From positions 58,426,855-58,490,854 of the forward strand of contig OX326960.1 of the NCBI GenBank assembly GCA_946800325.1: a DNA stretch of 64,000 nucleotides, given 5' to 3'. The stretch comes from Luzula sylvatica. Its lineage: Eukaryota; Streptophyta; Magnoliopsida; Poales; Juncaceae. This document shows, piece by piece, positions 55,428 through 64,000 of this stretch (positions are counted from its first letter, which is position 1; each line of letters opens with the position of its first letter). A program made the translations under genes and the position numbers. The notes beneath the pieces were generated by a model. That model was not told the origin of the DNA. It was given only the letters and a program-made list of their open reading frames with translations, and searched no databases.

Positions 55428-57782
55428 TTAAGCCCTAGGAGGTCCTATACCGAAAGACGTAGAGGGGCCCATTGAGTGACGATCTTTACGCATCCATGTT
55501 GAGTTTGATTTTAATTTTGGATTGCGAAGATCACAACCGTTTGAGATATGACCAATTTTGCAACAATAGTTACAAAATACTACGGTGGGCTTATTTGTGG
55601 GCGTGGTACTCTTCACAAAATAGTCCGAGAGTTGATTCGGATTACTTCTCTTAGGAGTTATCGATTTTGGCATTTGATAAAGGTTATTTGATTTAAATTT
55701 ATTTTGCTTAAAATTATTTTGTTTAAATTGTTTATGTGTGTTGGTGAAATGTTTGGGAGGCCCTTGTTGATGTGAAGCTTCGGTGTAATTTGTCACTTCA
55801 TAGAAATACCCATTTGGTCCCCTTTTGAACAAACAATCGGTTCTTCCCAAATTAGTATGTCTAGGTTGTGAATTTTGTGTATAATGATTTTTCTTATAAT
55901 TATTATTGACACGTTTAGGTTGTTCATTTTTAGCATATTTACCTTGGTTGTAGTCATGGTACATGAAAGCATTTCCATGACTACTTAATTTATTGTTTTC
56001 CCATTTAGATTTTTGATTTTGAGATATTGAAAAATCGGGTTTATTACCGTTATTTTTCTTATATCCTAAACCGGATTTGTCATTTGGCTTTTGTCCTATC
56101 AATGACAATTTTAAAACATCATCCAATGAAGGAGGACTCAATGCAATATTTGCACAAGCCTTCTTCAGGGATTCATTTTCAACTTTAAGAATTTGAATTT
56201 CGACTTTTAGATGAGAAATCTCACCTTTTTGGGTTTGACACTCACACTTTGAAAAACCTTTAAATTCATTTATTTGAGTTTTATATGCCAAAATGGATAG
56301 CTCAAGAGAGGCTACCTTATCCTTGAGAGCTTGTGTTGGGCTCTCAAGTTTACCCTCATTTAGTTGAGAGTTCCCTTCATCTCTAAGAAACTCGTCACAA
56401 GAGTCGAGTTCTAGTTTGAATGCGGGAGAAAATTTAGATTTATGTATTGATTCTATGTCAAGCAGAGAGTATGTACGTACCTCATGACATTGGTCATGTG
56501 TTGAGCTGGTATTGGGAGTGGATGGTTCCGATTCCACATCCATGGGCGTGTGATGTGTAGTAGTTAGACCTCGTTCAATACGAAGAGATTTAATGGCCGC
56601 TTCCACTGCGCTCATTATTGGAGGATCGATCCTTACCATTAGTGCATGGTTTGCGGTGTGTCGACTTGACGGACCATCCGGGTCGGATGATGAGCTTGAC
56701 CCGTCCGTTTCTCCCCATCTACAATCGACGTTAGCTTTATATGCCTTTTTCTTATTGATTTCTTTACCTTTGTAGTTTTGACGATTTTCTCGCCCCTTGT
56801 CCTCGTATCTTCTTTCGTATCGGGGCTCTCGCCTTTCCCGATCCTTGTGGTCCTCATCCTTTTTGATCCACCTCGAATTTTCCGGATGGAGAGTCCAACA
56901 TGACTCCATCATGTGTCCAATTTTCTTGCACCAAAAGCAATGGAGCTTTAGCCCCTTTTGTTTCCGATTCTCGTTGAATCGCTTCTCGTCCCTTTGCCAC
57001 TCTAGGAGTCGCAACGTGAGATCATCCATTGCATTGTCGTCATTGCTTGCATTCACGGCGGGCAAAGCTACGGTTTTGGAGTGAGGAGAGGGTATGTAGA
57101 TTCCTTGTTCTTCATCGAGTTGCTTGAGTCGAATCTCGAAATTTCGGAATTGACTTACCAATTCTTCAGGCGTGAGGTCTTGTGAGGCTACCGCTGTACC
57201 TAAAGCTACACGTAAAGATTCCCAACTACGGGGCATAGATTGAAGTAATCTAGCAATAATTCTATCATCAGTAAGAGCTGCACTTTGGGTGGCATATCGG
57301 GTTTTTAGTACATTGATTTTTGCCCAGATTTTATCAACGGACTCTCCCTCAATCATTCGGAGATTGTTGAATTCTTGTTCAAGTCCGATGATATTAGTTC
57401 TTCTCATTTGAGATGTGCCCTCGTATCTCTCATTGAGCATACGCCACATTTCATATGAGTTATCACAATGATCAACTAGCGATCCGATAGAACTAATTAC
57501 ATTGTTCAGTATTAAGTTTTGAGCGTAAATGTCATTAGTTCTATCTTCCCTAGTTTGATCAGGGTAGGTTACATTTTCGTCCGTGTCAACCTCTTGGGCC
57601 AAGACAAAACCTCGTAACACTACCTTGTCAAGTCCTTGGAGAGCGAATGCATTTAGCATGCATTTCTTCCAAGAGCTCCAATTGGTTCCATCTAATTCAC
57701 GTGAGTTTGATATATTTGATTTGGGTACGGTATTTATCGGATTTATCGATGAGTTTTGTACAATAGGATTAATTTCGGTCAT
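55428..57782 (-). CDS. gag: E2 Gag polyprotein (copia type, two CCHC zinc knuckles)
   Basis: 784 codons, ATG at 57782, 54 bases inside the PBS. Copia retrotran_gag layout: ELDGTNWSSWKKCMLNAF (about 29-46), MWRMLNERYEG and MPRSWESLRVALG. The first knuckle is CFWCKKIGHMMESC (282-295). The second is CNYCCKIGHISNGC (737-750); both have full C-x2-C-x4-H-x4-C spacing. Two knuckles, the second close to the C-terminus in the GHI form, recall Sirevirus Gag. The frame ends 34 residues after the second knuckle, before any protease motif. The middle is Ser/Glu/Lys-rich with a probable coiled coil (about 470-560). It aligns with E1 Gag throughout. It should make the RNA-packaging particle. Confidence 0.9.
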   Translation of the reverse strand: MTEINPIVQNSSINPINTVPKSNISNSRELDGTNWSSWKKCMLNAFALQGLDKVVLRGFVLAQEVDTDENVTYPDQTREDRTNDIYAQNLILNNVISSIGSLVDHCDNSYEMWRMLNERYEGTSQMRRTNIIGLEQEFNNLRMIEGESVDKIWAKINVLKTRYATQSAALTDDRIIARLLQSMPRSWESLRVALGTAVASQDLTPEELVSQFRNFEIRLKQLDEEQGIYIPSPHSKTVALPAVNASNDDNAMDDLTLRLLEWQRDEKRFNENRKQKGLKLHCFWCKKIGHMMESCWTLHPENSRWIKKDEDHKDRERREPRYERRYEDKGRENRQNYKGKEINKKKAYKANVDCRWGETDGSSSSSDPDGPSSRHTANHALMVRIDPPIMSAVEAAIKSLRIERGLTTTHHTPMDVESEPSTPNTSSTHDQCHEVRTYSLLDIESIHKSKFSPAFKLELDSCDEFLRDEGNSQLNEGKLESPTQALKDKVASLELSILAYKTQINEFKGFSKCECQTQKGEISHLKVEIQILKVENESLKKACANIALSPPSLDDVLKLSLIGQKPNDKSGLGYKKNNGNKPDFSISQNQKSKWENNKLSSHGNAFMYHDYNQGKYAKNEQPKRVNNNYKKNHYTQNSQPRHTNLGRTDCLFKRGPNGYFYEVTNYTEASHQQGPPKHFTNTHKQFKQNNFKQNKFKSNNLYQMPKSITPKRSNPNQLSDYFVKSTTPTNKPTVVFCNYCCKIGHISNGCDLRNPKLKSNSTWMRKDRHSMGPSTSFGIGPPRA

Positions 57783-57835
57783 TTGATCGTTAAGTACAAG
57801 TTATCCCTAATACTCAAAGAGATGGTTAGTACCTT

Positions 57836-57847
57836 GCTCTGATACCA
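57836..57847 (-). promoter_or_regulatory. Primer binding site of E2
   Basis: The minus strand reads TGGTATCAGAGC (initiator Met), two bases inside the 5' LTR at 57850. Confidence 0.9.
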
Positions 57848-57849
57848 AT

Positions 57850-59257
57850 TGTTGGTTAATTCTAACCTAGAGGGGGGTAAATTTGGCAATCTAACTTACA
57901 CTTAGTTTAGATTTAAACCTAATTTACGGTGCGGAATAAATAATAATTTAGATGATAAAGATGATACCGTACAAACACTTTGACACAAGATGTTTGTTTA
58001 CGAAGTTCGGTAGGTGGTTGCTTTGTAGCTTTAACTCACCCTTTACTCGCTTAATTGACCGACTCAATTATTTGCGAGTACCTACGTCTCCGGGAATGCC
58101 TTGTGCCTCTTTTTGGCTTTCGATTGAATTCCAACTCAACTCGATTACAAGGATTTGCCTAGATCAACTTACACGCTTCTATCGATCTATAGCTTAGGCT
58201 CTTTACAATTTGTTGCACTAGCCTATTACACTTTTTCACTAATCGAGCTACAACGTGATCGGTCACGTGAGTGGGATACGATTAGTGGAGAATATCGAAA
58301 GTAGATCAACGATCTAAAGAGGTTTCTCAAGCTATCAATGGATATAGAAAATCACAGCTTAGGGTTTCTCTCTTTTTAGGTTTGAAAGTTTGAAATTGAG
58401 GAAGTGAGAGAGAGAGAGACCCATGAAGGATTCTATTTATACTCTCTATAGAAATCATTCAGAAAACTTGTAGTGCGTTCGAACGCATACAGTCCGTTCA
58501 GAACGCACTTGAAGTTTGCACTAGCCGTTTCAAAATAACGTGCAAGTACATCTTGGGTCCGTTCGAACGGACAATGTCCGTTCGTAACGGACACAATTAT
58601 ACATAGCATTTTGCGTTCGCAGGAACAAGAGTCCGTTCAACGCACTGAAAAGTGGGTGAACGGATTCCAGGTTGTCCGTTCGAACGCACATGTGTGTTCG
58701 TTAGAACGCATACATCCCTGTGACATTTTCCGTTCACAGGAAGGATTGTCCGTTCAACGCACTCAGAAGGTGGGTGAACGGATTCTAATTATCCGTTCGA
58801 ACGGACATGATTGTTCGTTCGAACGCACACATCCCTGTGACACGTTTGGTTCTAATCAAGCTTTAAAGTTTTGATATTTAGCAAGTCCGTTCTGAACGGA
58901 CTTTGAGTTCGTTCAGAACGCACTTCCTGCTTGACTGAACTCTTTGTTATTTTGAACATGATTTTACTTGAGTTCTACTAGGTTTGTACCTATGGTTTAT
59001 TTGTGGCGTATCCCACTCACGGAAGGCTTCAACATCTTGAGTCTTGATGTATTCCACTGGCCTTCCTTGTGTTCTTTTTTTCTTGTTTATGTTGAGACTT
59101 CATGTCCTGATTCTTGATGTAATCCAATGAAATCTTCCTTCACAAGTCCTCCTTCATCTTCGTATCGTACCTATGTTATCCTGTATTTTTCTGGATGTAT
59201 ACATTAGTACTGACAGTGTTTTGAAATAATCAAACTATCAGGAAATTTGAACCAACA
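57850..59257 (-). repeat. E2 5' LTR
   Basis: 1408 bp, same length as the 3' LTR with about 15 visible substitutions. TATA box on the minus strand at 58433-58442; palindrome array at about 58472-58926 directly upstream of it. Confidence 0.95.
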
Positions 59258-59322
59258 ACGAACGTGCGTTCGTTTGTCCTTATACGTACCATTTTACCGT
59301 TGATCCAAAACTATATTTCCTT

Positions 59323-59479
59323 CATAATGCATATAATTAATAGTTTAGGACCATGGAAAATCTTGCTAGAGTTTAATCATTTGATGATTAAGAGCATCTA
59401 GAAGTAATCATGAAAGAGTTTCATGATTAATCATTTTCGAAACGATTAAAACCAGTCAAAATTACAAGTCAAAAACTGG
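59323..59479. other. Short intergenic segment
   Basis: Sequence directly after the old LTR end. It has several ATGATTAA-type words but nothing I can classify. Confidence 0.4.
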
Positions 59480-59645
59480 TTTCAGGGCTGGTGCGTCAGG
59501 ACGGACCATATGGTCCGTCGTGACGCATGCTGTGTATCGTGCAGTCCAAGAGTTGGACGTTACGAGTTTTAATGGTCCGTCGTAACGCACAAATGTTGTG
59601 AGTCGTGACGGACTATATAAATTGGTTCCGTCATGACGGACGTTA
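59480..59645. repeat. Palindrome cluster with TATA-like box, probable LTR relic
   Basis: Contains GGTCCGTCGTGACGCA, GGTCCGTCGTAACGCA, AGTCGTGACGGAC and TCCGTCATGACGGA, a third version of the palindrome theme with core CGTGACG or CATGACG. A TATA-like ACTATATAAATT lies at 59613-59624. No LTR ends were found. Confidence 0.55.
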
Positions 59646-61019
59646 TTGTCAAAAGTAACCAAATCCAGGATTTGTACATTTGACCATGTTGATTACAATT
59701 TGACCCTAATGAATAACACAAAACTCACTTTTAAAACTTTCGCCGGACCAATTGGCCGCTAGTAACTTAGCGAAAGTACTAGTTCTGTAAATTGGACAAG
59801 TCTCGTGCTAGTTTTGCAAATTAGGCTTTTTTGGATGCTACATATAAATAATTCTTTTTTATTATTATTTATATATATTTTTCTTAAGAAAATCGTATCA
59901 CAAATATAATAAAAAGGTATAAATATTAGTGTCTTAAATTATGAGTTTATTGTATAGAGGTATAATTATGAGTTCATTGTGAAAAATGATAAATATGAAG
60001 GTGAAAGATATAAAATAACTTGTCTAAAATTATGAAGGTGAAATGAATTAAAACAAGTACGTGATATGTATTGGACGTTGTCTGTAAAATATGACCGCAC
60101 GACCTAAAATCTGGCTGCTACGATTTTTTTACCATGTTTAATCTAGATCACGAGATTCTTTGCCACGTTGCGCATTGTGATAAGTTGTTGCGTGCCGGAA
60201 TGCATTTTTCCATAATGCAATAACAATAAATAAATAATATAATTTAGTTTGATATAAATCAGTTTGATCTAATTCATCTCGATTTGAGCCGAACCATGAG
60301 TTCGTAAATTCAACTCTCTAGCATTTTTTTTAACGAAAATTACAATAATTAACTGTCCCAGTAAAACAAAAATAGAAATAAAATGTCATCATAATACTTG
60401 ATTGCATGTTCTCAAATTACATAATGAACACTAAGTAAAATAAGAAATTGTACCTTTTTAAGAAAATAAGCATGATCAATTTTTAATTTATTTATGTCTC
60501 CATTCGATGATTAATCGTTACCCACCTTAACTTTAAGTTTCTAAAATATTACCACACAGATCATATCCTGACAGGACATGATGCTTCGAATGAAATGAAA
60601 TGAAATAAAGTGATCATATGAATATGAATTATATACAATTAAATTGTATTTGTTACTCACGTTAAAAGGCGAACCAGTGTATGGTTCCAAATATCAAGTC
60701 TAAATCTTATTTAAATCACCCCACATACGTCATGACAAGACCCACATATTAGAAAAAGAACCCTAATAATGGAAAAAAAAAAGAATCGATGGTGGAGGAC
60801 CTATCATGGCAAATTAATGATTGACAAACTAACAGAACAATGATCAACTCAATAAATTATCCAACAAAGGTCCTTCTACGCCCAACTTTATTTTATTTTT
60901 GAACATTGCCACTAATAAGTATGTATTATGATTTATGACAATTAACATGAAGCAAGACTTTTGCCTTACCATAATCATCTCACATTCATAATTACTCCAA
61001 GTTAATTAATTAACCTCCA
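59646..61019. other. AT-rich intergenic DNA, nothing recognised
   Basis: No ORF of interest, no repeat boundary. Short simple repeats only (GAAAT near 60590-60615). Confidence 0.5.
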
Positions 61020-61390
61020 AACTTTATTATATCCGTACCCAATAAGGATCCGCATCCGATAAGTCGGTGGAGGAGCTGGCACGGCATGCCACGTCGCGCC
61101 GACATTTCGAATCTTCTCGTCTGGATCCCAAGATATCACGATCATCTTTTTCTTTAGTTCTCCATGCACCTGTTCTATAAACATTTAAATCTACATTCAT
61201 ATACAGACTATGTGAACTGGGTGTAGATAAGTAATTTGGAAAATACGTGGCGGCCTTCGAGGACTTAGGGCTGACGTCAGTTTGGATATTAGAGACCCTA
61301 CAAGCGGGTCGGGTTACATCAATTGCGGGGCCCACCCCGGTAATTCCGGACTGTTGCCAGCTACGCGGTTTTGGAGGTATTTAGCCCCCC
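61020..61390. promoter_or_regulatory. GC-richer island with bZIP-type sites
   Basis: This stretch is clearly richer in GC and CpG than the surrounding 10 kb. It contains ACGTGGC (near 61244, ABRE/G-box-like), GCTGACGTCAG (near 61271, a palindromic C-box/as-1-like site), CCACGTCG (near 61090) and GGGGCCCACCCCGG (near 61327, with TCP-like GGCCCAC). A 102-codon minus-strand frame crosses it but has no recognisable domain. It could be a promoter or conserved non-coding island of a gene outside the window or lost. Weak. Confidence 0.3.
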
Positions 61391-61493
61391 GTGGATCTCT
61401 AAATTTTCGAAAATGCCATTATTATTGATTATGTTGGAGACTTGGAGGCCTTATCATCCTTGTCATATGTTATTGTCTCCTAATAATAATTGA

Positions 61494-61772
61494 GGTCATT
61501 TACTGCGCTCCTCGAATGTCTGTCAACATTTTTTCACAATAGTAATTCATGATTAATTCATGAATTAGTATTTTGGATTAACGATTAATTTATGATTATT
61601 AAAAATTTAATATATAATTAAAATCCATATCAATTGATGATTAATTCGAAGTAATTAAAAATAGATAATTATGAATTAATCGTTAATTCAAAATATTAAT
61701 TTATGGATTAACCATGGATTACTATTGTGGAGAAATTTTGGTGGACATTTGAGGAGCATAGTATAATTTCTC
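61494..61772. mobile_element. MITE, Mutator-like, copy 2
   Basis: Same family as 5500-5766: ends pair through GCTCCTCAAATGTC-type words and CACAATAGTAATTC, and the interior shares AAAATAGATAATTA and GAATTAATCGTTAATTC. TAATAATAATTGA flanks both sides, so the exact duplication length is uncertain. Confidence 0.65.
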
Positions 61773-62128
61773 ATAATAATAATTGATTACGTTACGTTGC
61801 GCGGATTAACTTGGAGGCCTTAATAATAATAATAATAATTTGTAAAATTTTGAGAATATTAAATATTTACTTGTAACAAATCCAAATGTCATTGTCTAAT
61901 CATTACAAAAATATATTTTTGTATACATTTTTTGATTGTCCGTAACGTAACGTGTATGATAATTTTTAAAGAAAATTATAGTAACGTGATGAATTCAAAA
62001 TAATATTGACAAAATGGTATTTTAATTTTTTTTTTTTTTTTTTTGTTGAAAACAAGTATTTTAGATTATTTTGTTGATTTTTTACCGGTTGGAATATATA
62101 ACGAGCCAAAGTGTTCAAAAACAAGTGC
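61773..62128. other. AT-rich intergenic DNA
   Basis: Contains (AAT)n near 61820-61840 and a poly-T run at about 62025-62043. No gene. Confidence 0.5.
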
Positions 62129-62135
62129 TTCAGAA

Positions 62136-62307
62136 GGAGTAATGATAGAAACCACACCTTTTTCCCACGAATTTACCACAACTGTCACGTGTCAGCACAT
62201 CATTGGCTGCAAGTTTCCATCAACTTTTGCTGCAGCCAATGATGTGCTGACACGTGGCAGTTGTGGTAAATTCGTGGGAAAAAGAGTGTGGTTTCTATCA
62301 TTACTCC
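62136..62307. mobile_element. Near-perfect 172-bp foldback (hairpin) MITE
   Basis: The two arms of about 77 bp, starting GGAGTAATGATAGAAACC, are inverse copies with only about two differences (CACACC against CACACTC, and TGTCACG against TGCCACG). The loop is about 20 bp. A 7-bp direct repeat TTCAGAA flanks it (62129-62135 and 62308-62314), which indicates transposition. Each arm carries CACGTGTCAGCACATC, a G-box-like site. No ORF. A transcript would fold into a long perfect hairpin. Confidence 0.85.
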
Positions 62308-62314
62308 TTCAGAA

Positions 62315-62573
62315 CTATCCTAAAAAATATCTGAAACCTATCACTAAAAATTAAATCTTATAATAATTAAATACTTCACGGCAGAGGCGGATCTTGACAG
62401 CGGTATTTGGGGGAGGGGCGGAGAGAGGGGCGGGGGGAGACTACCGAAATAGTACAATAATTTTTTGTTGGGGTGACAAATATAAAATGTTACGGTAAAA
62501 TATACGTAACCATTATATAAATACATTGTTTTTCGAAAATCTTGATGGGGCTAAAACTGGATTTTATTAGAAA
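62315..62573. other. Intergenic with a GGGG-rich patch
   Basis: GGGGGAGGGGCGG-type sequence at 62408-62440; otherwise AT-rich. Nothing recognised. Confidence 0.4.
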
Positions 62574-62660
62574 CGAAAAAAGAGAGATTCGAACCCTCGG
62601 TAAACAAAAACGTACATATCATCTCTAATGCTTCGTCTTAGACCACTCGGTCATCTCTCC
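62574..62660 (-). pseudogene. trnS-GGA-like: Plastid-type tRNA-Ser (trnS-GGA-like) relic
   Basis: The minus strand starts GGAGAGATGACCGAGTGG, carries the long variable-arm region of type II tRNAs ending TTTTGTTTACC, and has the T-arm GAGGGTTCGAATCTC. Length is 87 nt, as for plastid trnS-GGA. The anticodon region is damaged: TTGGAAC of the plastid gene is replaced by AGAGATG. The 3' acceptor strand is decayed to TTTTTTC. So it is a dead copy transferred from plastid DNA (directly or via mitochondria). Nuclear tRNA-Ser genes begin differently. Confidence 0.65.
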
Positions 62661-64000
62661 TACATAAAAAACGAAGAGCCAAAGTAAGATCAAACATAAA
62701 TCATGAAAATATCATATCACGAAACTAGATTCAAGAAGTGATAATAAACGTCTCAGAGACGATATTTGTATCTAGAATATAAAATAATCCAGTTAAAACT
62801 AAAAAAAAAACTATGTGGCCCCTATCGGTCCTTATTAAGATCCGTCCCTGTTTCACGTGACTTATCCGAATTGCATCTGTATCGAATACGGATATCCTAT
62901 CACAAGGATGGTTCATTGGTTGATCATTTCAAAAAATATCTGGTCGATACAGCTTATCATTAGCTGGACGGTGTAGCTACCTCGCTCATCCGAGGCAGAC
63001 AAGTATGAATCCAAAGAAGCAGCAAGCAGGGAAAGAGACTCATGACTATACATTTTATTGGACTATGGAGCCCCCATTAAAAGATTAAAATTTCATATAA
63101 AACCATTTAATCTATATCTCTAAACTCTCATACAAACATTAATTCCTACAATGATCTGATAGTGGGTAGGTTGAGGTAACGTGGGGTAATATAATATGTG
63201 GACGAAAGTTTTGCGTGTGGAGAAAAGATTAAGATGTACTACTCTTCTTTTAACATATAGGTACCATATATAGAGACATGCACCATTTTCATGATTTGAT
63301 CTATCATGTCTCTTGTACTATATATATATATATATATATATACACCAACAGTCCAACACTTTATGCATGCATGCATGCATGGCAATTGGCATCGACACTC
63401 CTCACTCTCTAGTTTTCACTAAATATTTCATTAAGTGAGGAACCGGTACGAAATTACCTATCTTTGGTACCGGTCTCTCTATCTATCTTAATTTGAGGGG
63501 GACTAACTAACTTTACTTGACCAATCATTCTTGCACGGATAATCTGCATTTTCGGCCCCACCTTCTCTCCAAGCATGTTCTCCTATACCTAGTTTTTACT
63601 CATCGACACAAATGTTACAACTTGCAACTGCGAAAAAAATAATTAATTACCTTACTTGAGTAAAAAAAAAACTGATTTTGCCGGGATGGATAAGGGGAAT
63701 TTGAATATAGATCAGAAAGAAATTAAATTAGATTTGAATTTGAATTTGAACTGAACAAGAGGGAAATCTGGAGAGTACTGAATATTGATCGATGGTGACT
63801 AACTTTAGCTGAACACCTCCATGTGTTAATGTCTAGCTATCAATTTCCTGGTCCTACGTGTCCCTCTCTTTCCATCTCCATTTTCGTGGAAACTCCACTT
63901 GTTACATGGACGATCACAAATAAATGGGCGAGAAAATATGTGATGGATACGAGAGGTAGACAAACTGAGCAAAGCTGCAAGTGTGAACATGTGGTGCATT
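62661..64000. other. Intergenic to window end, simple repeats only
   Basis: (TA)n at 63318-63342 and a run of GCAT repeats at 63364-63380. Frames are short, with no recognisable domain. It might hold the flank of a gene beyond the window, but nothing proves it. Confidence 0.5.

Larger units (their letters stand above)
51154..59257 (-). mobile_element. LTR retrotransposon E2, young, non-autonomous, Gag plus ORF2
   Basis: 8104 bp with a perfect target duplication ACGAA (51149-51153 and 59258-59262). Both LTRs are exactly 1408 bp and differ at only about 15 sites that I could see, roughly 1 percent, so the insertion is recent. Order on the minus strand: 5' LTR, PBS (57847-57836), gag (57782-55428), palindrome array, ORF2 (54496-53210), polypurine tract and 3' LTR. 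Both genes are intact. There is no pol; only about 930 bp separate gag and ORF2, and none of it encodes pol motifs. E2 is related to E1: the LTR ends and the block TTCGGTAGGTGGTTGCTTTG are shared. Mobility would need enzymes supplied in trans. Confidence 0.9.
50153..59322 (-). repeat. A1-family LTR fragment, split by the E2 insertion
   Basis: 50153-51153 matches the A1-type LTR from AAGGCCCGGTCCGGTT onward, missing the first 42 bases or so. 59258-59322 supplies the rest, ending CCGTTGATCCAAAAC and CCTTCA. No internal A1 sequence follows, so it is a truncated solo LTR or fragment. E2 sits between the two parts. Confidence 0.85.

Noticed and set aside
61027..61335. 102-codon minus-strand frame as a gene
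   Set aside because: No domain, low conservation signals and better explained as a GC-rich regulatory-like island.

Overview
This window looks like nuclear DNA of a flowering plant, most likely a eudicot. The evidence is one intact class I TCP transcription factor gene of the TCP14/TCP15 type set among long AT-rich intergenic DNA, Ty1/copia LTR retrotransposons, LINE relics, MITEs of several superfamilies and a plastid-type trnS relic. The species cannot be named from the sequence. No bacterial or phage features were seen.

Layout. 1-2590 is a tandem satellite with a monomer of about 175 bp. 2600-8400 is intergenic and holds two adjacent MITE-like elements. 8420-9544 (minus strand) is the TCP gene, with GA-rich upstream DNA to about 10150. 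11770-12372 is a hAT-type MITE, 12787-14394 a Harbinger/Tourist-type MITE swollen by AT microsatellite, and 14780-15260 a LINE relic. 15700-19940 holds LTR relics.

19941-46130 is one deep nest. An LTR-like sequence is split by a hAT MITE (20112-45120). That MITE is split by LTR element E1 (20435-44959), and the LTR of E1 is split by copia element A1 (20612-36875). A1 in turn received a CACTA element (22264-24774) and a second copia element B (26882-34053). Target-site duplications at the junctions support most layers; element B lacks a paired duplication.

46131-49540 is AT-rich intergenic DNA. 49540-49994 is a second LINE relic ending at a 26-base poly-C tract. 50153-59322 is an old LTR fragment split by LTR element E2 (51154-59257), which is young: both LTRs are 1408 bp. 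The rest carries a MITE related to the one at 5.5 kb, a near-perfect 172-bp hairpin element and a tRNA-Ser relic.

Most distinctive are E1 and E2. Both lie on the minus strand and share one plan: 5' LTR, initiator-Met PBS, a Gag gene with two CCHC knuckles, an intergenic array of short palindromes, a second gene (ORF2), a polypurine tract and the 3' LTR. I see no protease, integrase, reverse transcriptase or RNase H in either. ORF2 is homologous between the two and resembles the 'putative plant transposon protein' family. The LTRs also carry dense arrays of palindromes (CCGTT-NN-AACGG in E1, N-CGTTCGAACG-N in E2) directly upstream of a TATA box. They appear to be non-autonomous, Gag-carrying elements in which a second gene occupies the place of pol. 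They would have to borrow reverse transcriptase and integrase from related copia elements.
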